18,190 nt of DNA, taken from DATKMG01 sp035541995. GTDB taxonomy: Bacteria; Acidobacteriota; Terriglobia; Versatilivoradales; Versatilivoraceae. Positions 14,966-18,190 of the stretch are shown here, one piece after another (positions within the stretch are counted from its first letter, which is position 1; each line of letters starts with the position of its first letter). The stretch lies in assembly GCA_035541995.1 (NCBI GenBank), contig DATKMG010000437.1, forward strand, positions 1-18,190, read 5' to 3'. The translations under genes and the position numbers were made by a program. The notes under the pieces were generated by a model. It saw only the letters and a program-made list of their open reading frames with translations. It was not told where the DNA came from and ran no database searches.

Positions 14966-16111
14966 GTGAGAATCCTAGTGCTGGGGGCCGGACGCATGGG
15001 ATTGGGAGTCTGTACCGATCTCGTGCGTAGTCCCGATGTTGATAGGGTGACCGTGGCTGACCTTGACCGTTTGAAGGGTGAAGCTGTGATCACACGGCTG
15101 GCCAGTTCGAAGTTGACGGCAAAATCTGTCGACGTTTCGAACTTCTCCCAAGTGAAAGAGCTGATGCGCGGCCATGACGCGGCCGTCAGTTGCGTGGTAT
15201 ACAGGCACAATTTCATGCTGGCACAAGCGGCCATCGAAGCTCGGGCAAACTTCTGCGACTTAGGCGGCAACAATCAGGTTGTCGATGCGGAACTGGCATT
15301 GGATACGGAAGCGCGGTCTGCCGGGATAAGGATCATCCCGGACTGCGGCCTGGCACCCGGCATGGTTTCCGTCCTGGCAGCCCATGGGGCCAGGCGTTTC
15401 CAGCATCTGAAGGCGATGCACATCCGAGTGGGAGGACTGCCACAGAAGCCGCGACCTCCCTTGAATTATCAGATCGTCTTTTCCATTGACGGTCTCATCA
15501 ACGAGTATATTGAACCTGCGAGAATCCTTCGAGGTGGCCGGATCTTCGAGGTCGAGTCCATGACTGAGGTCGAGACCGTCGAGTTTCCCCCGCCTTACGG
15601 ACGACTCGAAGCTTTTCACACCTCTGGAGGCACATCGACACTCCCTGAAAGCTTTCGAGGTAAAGTGGAGACATTGGATTACAAGACGATTCGTTACCCC
15701 GGGCATTGTCAGCAGTTCAAGTTGCTTCTTGACTTGGGACTGGCTGGCAGTAATCCGGTTCGCATTGACGACGCTGAAGTGATCCCGCGGAATGTCTTGC
15801 GGGAGCTGCTGGCACAAAAAGTTCCTTCTGATGGCCCGGACGTGGTCTTAGTTCGCGTGGAATTTTCAGGAATCTGCGATGGTCGGCAAACGACGTTGGT
15901 TTATGACATCATCGACTGTTACGATGCAGAGACGGGATTAAGTGCGATGATGCGGACCACGGCATTCCCTGCCTCCATAGTTGCCCAAATGATGGCAAGC
16001 GGTGACATTCCGAATCCGGGTGCAGTTCCTCAGGAGCGTTGCGTCCCTACCGACAAGTTCATTGCAGCCCTGGCGAAACGCAATATCCAACTAGTGGAAT
16101 ATACGCTTTGA
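14966..16111 (+). CDS. Saccharopine-dehydrogenase-family oxidoreductase, L-lysine 6-dehydrogenase-like
   Basis: This 381-residue NAD(P)-dependent enzyme has a Rossmann start (MRILVLGAGRMG, with GAGRMG at 7-12) and the saccharopine-dehydrogenase fold. Segments such as GHDAAVSCVVYRHNFMLAQA, CDLGGNNQ, IIPDCGLAPGM, AFHTSGGTSTLPESF and DYKTIRYPGHCQQFKLLLDL closely resemble, from memory, those of L-lysine 6-dehydrogenase of Geobacillus. That enzyme oxidises the epsilon-amino group of lysine to allysine and is about the same length. The exact substrate here is inferred and could be another amino acid or an opine. The GTG at 14966 is preferred over one at 14945 because of the ribosome site between them. 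There are no lysine-catabolic neighbours. The gene ends convergent to the Gfo/Idh/MocA gene. Confidence 0.85.
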   Translation: MRILVLGAGRMGLGVCTDLVRSPDVDRVTVADLDRLKGEAVITRLASSKLTAKSVDVSNFSQVKELMRGHDAAVSCVVYRHNFMLAQAAIEARANFCDLGGNNQVVDAELALDTEARSAGIRIIPDCGLAPGMVSVLAAHGARRFQHLKAMHIRVGGLPQKPRPPLNYQIVFSIDGLINEYIEPARILRGGRIFEVESMTEVETVEFPPPYGRLEAFHTSGGTSTLPESFRGKVETLDYKTIRYPGHCQQFKLLLDLGLAGSNPVRIDDAEVIPRNVLRELLAQKVPSDGPDVVLVRVEFSGICDGRQTTLVYDIIDCYDAETGLSAMMRTTAFPASIVAQMMASGDIPNPGAVPQERCVPTDKFIAALAKRNIQLVEYTL

Positions 16112-16140
16112 AGGTCAGCAAGGAATCTTGAAAGATTATC

Positions 16141-16170
16141 AACCACAGAGGCACGGAGCGCACAGAGAAA
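16141..16170. repeat. CACAGAG-type repeat, left arm of an inverted pair
   Basis: It begins AACCACAGAGGCACGGAGCG and ends CACAGAGAAA. It is nearly identical to the reverse complement of 16348-16379, starting 29 bases after the lysine-dehydrogenase-like gene. Confidence 0.75.
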
Positions 16171-16185
16171 GCAGGGCTCGAACTG

Positions 16186-16219
16186 CTTAGGTCCGGCAAC
16201 GACCAGGACCATTCCTAAG
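16186..16219 (+). terminator. Possible terminator hairpin after the lysine-dehydrogenase-like gene
   Basis: CTTAGGTCC (16186-16194) pairs with GGAC (16206-16209) and, across a five-base bulge, with CTAAG (16215-16219). A pyrimidine-rich tail (TCTTCTCATTCTTCCTTTTT) follows. The bulge and the mixed tail make it a weak candidate. Confidence 0.28.
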
Positions 16220-16347
16220 TCTTCTCATTCTTCCTTTTTGATCCCAAGCAACTCCCTATTCCTGCATTAGATTCTTACTTATTCCAATACCTAAAACTCA
16301 GAGTAGAAGGATCTGCTGCGTACCGCTTAAGGCAACCATTTGGCATA

Positions 16348-16380
16348 TTTCCTCTGTGCCCTCCGTGTCTCTGTGGTTAA
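16348..16380. repeat. CACAGAG-type repeat, right arm of an inverted pair
   Basis: It begins TTTCCTCTGTGCCCTCCGTG and ends TCTCTGTGGTTAA. Its reverse complement differs from the left arm at about three positions over 30 bases. It lies 17 bases from the stop of the Gfo/Idh/MocA gene. Confidence 0.75.
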
Positions 16381-16396
16381 TCACCCCTTCCTCTGA

Positions 16397-17557
16397 TCAT
16401 GGCTCAAGCGGTGGAACCTCAACCCAAGTACGTTTCTGCCAGGATTCCATTCCCTTTTCGGCCAGTTGAACGCCCTTGGCCCCCTCGAGCAAAGTCCAGG
16501 GGAAGGGTTCATCTTTCACGACGTGTCGCAGAAAGAGCTCCCATTGCACTTTGAAGGCATTCTCGTAGTCACAATGGTCAGGCATGAGCGTCCAGTTATC
16601 TCGATAGTCAATTGGTGAATCAATGTCCGGGTTCCAAATTGGTCGCGGGGTGGCTTCATAAGGTTGAATCCAGCAATTTCGAAGTCCTGCAACCGCCGAA
16701 CCCTTGGTCCCGTCCACCTGTAGAGTCAATAAGTCATCACGCCGTACTCGCACCGCCCAGGAGGAATTGAAGTGAGCGATAATACGGTCCTCAAGTTGGA
16801 AAGTGGCATAAGCGGAGTCTTCTGCGGTACAAGCATAGGGTTGACCATGCTCGTCCCAGCGCTCAAGAATGTGCGTGGCTCCCAGGCAGGAAACCGCCTT
16901 CACCTGGCCGAAAAGATTATCCAGCACATAGCGCCAGTGGCAGAACATGTCCAGGATAATACCGCCCCCTTCTTCCTTCCTGTAGTTCCAGGAAGGGCGT
17001 TGGGACGGAACACGGCCGCCCTCAAATACCCAATAACCAAACTCTCCGCGGACTGACAGTACCCTTCCAAAGAATCCGCTGTCTATGAGAAGTTTCAGCT
17101 TCAAGAGTCCGGGGAGCCAGAGTTTGTCTTGAACCACGCCATTCTTCAGACCGGCCGTTTTGGCCCGTCGATAGAGATCATAGGCTTCGGGAGTGCGCAG
17201 GGCCGTCGGTTTTTCGCAGTAGATGTGTTTTCCGGCCGCAATGGCCTTCAAGATTCCGTCGACACGACGGTCAGTAGTTTGTGCATCGAAGTAAACAGAA
17301 TATTGAGGATCAGCCAGTGGCTGATTTAGATCGGTTGTCCATTTTGCGATTCCATACAATTGGGAGAGTTTTTCGAGCTTGGAGGAACTCCGGCCGACCA
17401 GGATCGGATCCGGAAGGATGATCTCCTTGTCGCTGAGCTTAATCCCACCCTGCTGGAGAATGGCGACGATCGAACGATTCAGGTGTTGGTTGGTACCCAT
17501 TCGGCCGGTCACGCCGTTCATGATGATACCAACCCTCTGGACACGGGTGCTTTCCAT
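16397..17557 (-). CDS. Gfo/Idh/MocA-family NAD(P)-dependent oxidoreductase
   Basis: This 386-residue enzyme is probably a dehydrogenase of a sugar, inositol or related polyol. The Rossmann domain carries the family's CEKPTAL motif (E115-K116-P117, with the catalytic-type lysine). The C-terminal sheet domain contains GGGIILDMFCHWRYVLDNLF, in which D203 and H207 match the usual D-x3-H active-site pair. The nucleotide loop is odd for the family: IIMNGVTGRMG instead of a classic GxGxxG. The ATG at 17557 is favoured over one 26 codons upstream because AAGGAG lies nine bases ahead of it and the conserved fold begins there. It follows the cupin gene by 109 bases on the same strand, so the two are probably transcribed together and may act on the same sugar-derived pathway. 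The substrate cannot be read from the sequence. Confidence 0.88.
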   Translation of the reverse strand: MESTRVQRVGIIMNGVTGRMGTNQHLNRSIVAILQQGGIKLSDKEIILPDPILVGRSSSKLEKLSQLYGIAKWTTDLNQPLADPQYSVYFDAQTTDRRVDGILKAIAAGKHIYCEKPTALRTPEAYDLYRRAKTAGLKNGVVQDKLWLPGLLKLKLLIDSGFFGRVLSVRGEFGYWVFEGGRVPSQRPSWNYRKEEGGGIILDMFCHWRYVLDNLFGQVKAVSCLGATHILERWDEHGQPYACTAEDSAYATFQLEDRIIAHFNSSWAVRVRRDDLLTLQVDGTKGSAVAGLRNCWIQPYEATPRPIWNPDIDSPIDYRDNWTLMPDHCDYENAFKVQWELFLRHVVKDEPFPWTLLEGAKGVQLAEKGMESWQKRTWVEVPPLEP

Positions 17558-17666
17558 TCTGGCTTTCTCCTTAGAATTCGAGGACAGCCACAGGATCCCC
17601 TGCGCCTCTGATCTTCCCGGCAAGCAACGCAGCAATCTGACAATAATTACAGGAGGGAGAAATGCG

Positions 17667-18131
17667 TCAACGCAACCTGGCCGATCCTAGGGGCTTCTCT
17701 ACACATTGCGGCCAGGCTCCTGCAGGTAATGGCGGAGCTTCAATCCCCGCCCTAGGCAGAGTCCCGTCGAGTTCTTGCCGCCAATGTGCTACATCGCCGG
17801 CCGGCCCATAGCAATAGATCATTTTTAGCGGGAGGTACCCCAGATTTGTCAATTGATGGAATACTCCCGATGGGATATACAACGTCTGGCCAGCTTTCAA
17901 GACTTGACGTTCACTACCCAGACAGGCTTCACCTGCACCTTCCAGAACGATATAGACTTCCTCCTGCTGCTGATTGTGCCAGGGCACCTGGCCTCCGTTA
18001 GGCTCCAGCGTGACGAACCCGATGCAAAAGTTCTTGGCCTGGATAGGGGATGCTCCTCCAACCAAGTTCTGAGTTTTGCGTCGCGCCGGGTAGATCCGGC
18101 CGGGTATTTGGCTGAGATCGGCAATGATCAT
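17667..18131 (-). CDS. Small single-domain cupin protein
   Basis: This 154-residue protein has one cupin_2 barrel at about 35-110. Motif 1 is GGQVPWHNQQQEEVYIVLEG and motif 2 is GQTLYIPSGVFHQLTN. Of the usual metal ligands, H52, E58 and H92 are present, but the second histidine of motif 1 is Q54. Metal binding may therefore be altered or weaker, as in some sugar-binding or isomerase-like cupins. The ATG at 18131 has GAGAGGA about eight bases upstream. The 3' end, past residue 115, is Pro/Ala-rich and outside the barrel. It lies directly upstream of the Gfo/Idh/MocA gene on the same strand, which suggests a shared carbohydrate pathway or a ligand-sensing role. The 59 bases to its right hold no further gene start that can be judged. 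Confidence 0.85.
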   Translation of the reverse strand: MIIADLSQIPGRIYPARRKTQNLVGGASPIQAKNFCIGFVTLEPNGGQVPWHNQQQEEVYIVLEGAGEACLGSERQVLKAGQTLYIPSGVFHQLTNLGYLPLKMIYCYGPAGDVAHWRQELDGTLPRAGIEAPPLPAGAWPQCVEKPLGSARLR

Positions 18132-18190
18132 TTCGAGATCCTCTCTTGAAAATCCTTTTTAGTGTGGGAGCCGATCTCCGAGCGGCGACC

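Overview
The window looks like chromosomal DNA of a heterotrophic, Gram-negative, probably soil- or sediment-dwelling member of the Acidobacteriota or a close relative. This is an inference from gene content. There are two very large Oar-type TonB-dependent receptor-like proteins with an N-terminal carboxypeptidase-regulatory-like domain, a CRTAC1-type VCBS/ASPIC-UnbV protein, a Gfo/Idh/MocA oxidoreductase with a cupin, and a Tat-exported DUF362 protein with NapH/NapG-like ferredoxins. No rRNA, tRNA, CRISPR array, intact transposase or phage gene was seen.

Layout from left to right. (1) 1-657, minus: the first 219 codons of an Oar/TonB-type outer-membrane protein that runs off the left edge. 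(2) 658-1106: about 450 bp without a gene, holding a small set of spaced CGAAAT repeats. (3) 1107-1785, minus: a decaying MNT/HEPN-type pair, made of an HTH-nucleotidyltransferase gene overlapping a 54-codon remnant of a HEPN-like partner. (4) 1966-3858, minus: acetyl-CoA synthetase, with a plausible promoter lying in the 3' end of a broken c-type cytochrome gene (3903-4199). (5) 4452-7328, plus: a full-length 958-residue Oar/TonB-type protein. (6) 7538-9244, minus: a secreted seven-repeat CRTAC1/ASPIC protein. (7) 9453-12082, minus: a tight three-gene operon of DUF362 (Tat signal), a NapH-like membrane polyferredoxin and a NapG-like Tat ferredoxin. (8) 12289-13935, plus: phosphoglucomutase, divergent from the operon. 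(9) 14151-14816, plus: a DUF2293 protein with an N-terminal zinc-ribbon-like motif. (10) 14966-16111, plus: a saccharopine-dehydrogenase-family enzyme most like L-lysine 6-dehydrogenase. (11) 16397-18131, minus: a cupin gene followed by a Gfo/Idh/MocA oxidoreductase, probably co-transcribed.

How the genes fit together. Most of the window is housekeeping or accessory metabolism: acetate activation, glucose-phosphate interconversion, amino-acid and sugar/polyol dehydrogenases, and outer-membrane uptake or surface proteins. The unit with the clearest hint of an uncharacterised function is the DUF362-NapH-NapG operon. It encodes an electron-transfer module on the outer face of the inner membrane with no recognisable terminal reductase beside it; a secreted propeller protein follows in the same direction.

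The most unusual non-coding signal is a family of short intergenic repeats of the type ACCACAGAG-x-CAC-x-GAG-x-GCACAGAG. At least five copies lie in three intergenic gaps, and one pair is arranged as near-identical inverted arms around a 177 bp spacer between two convergent genes.
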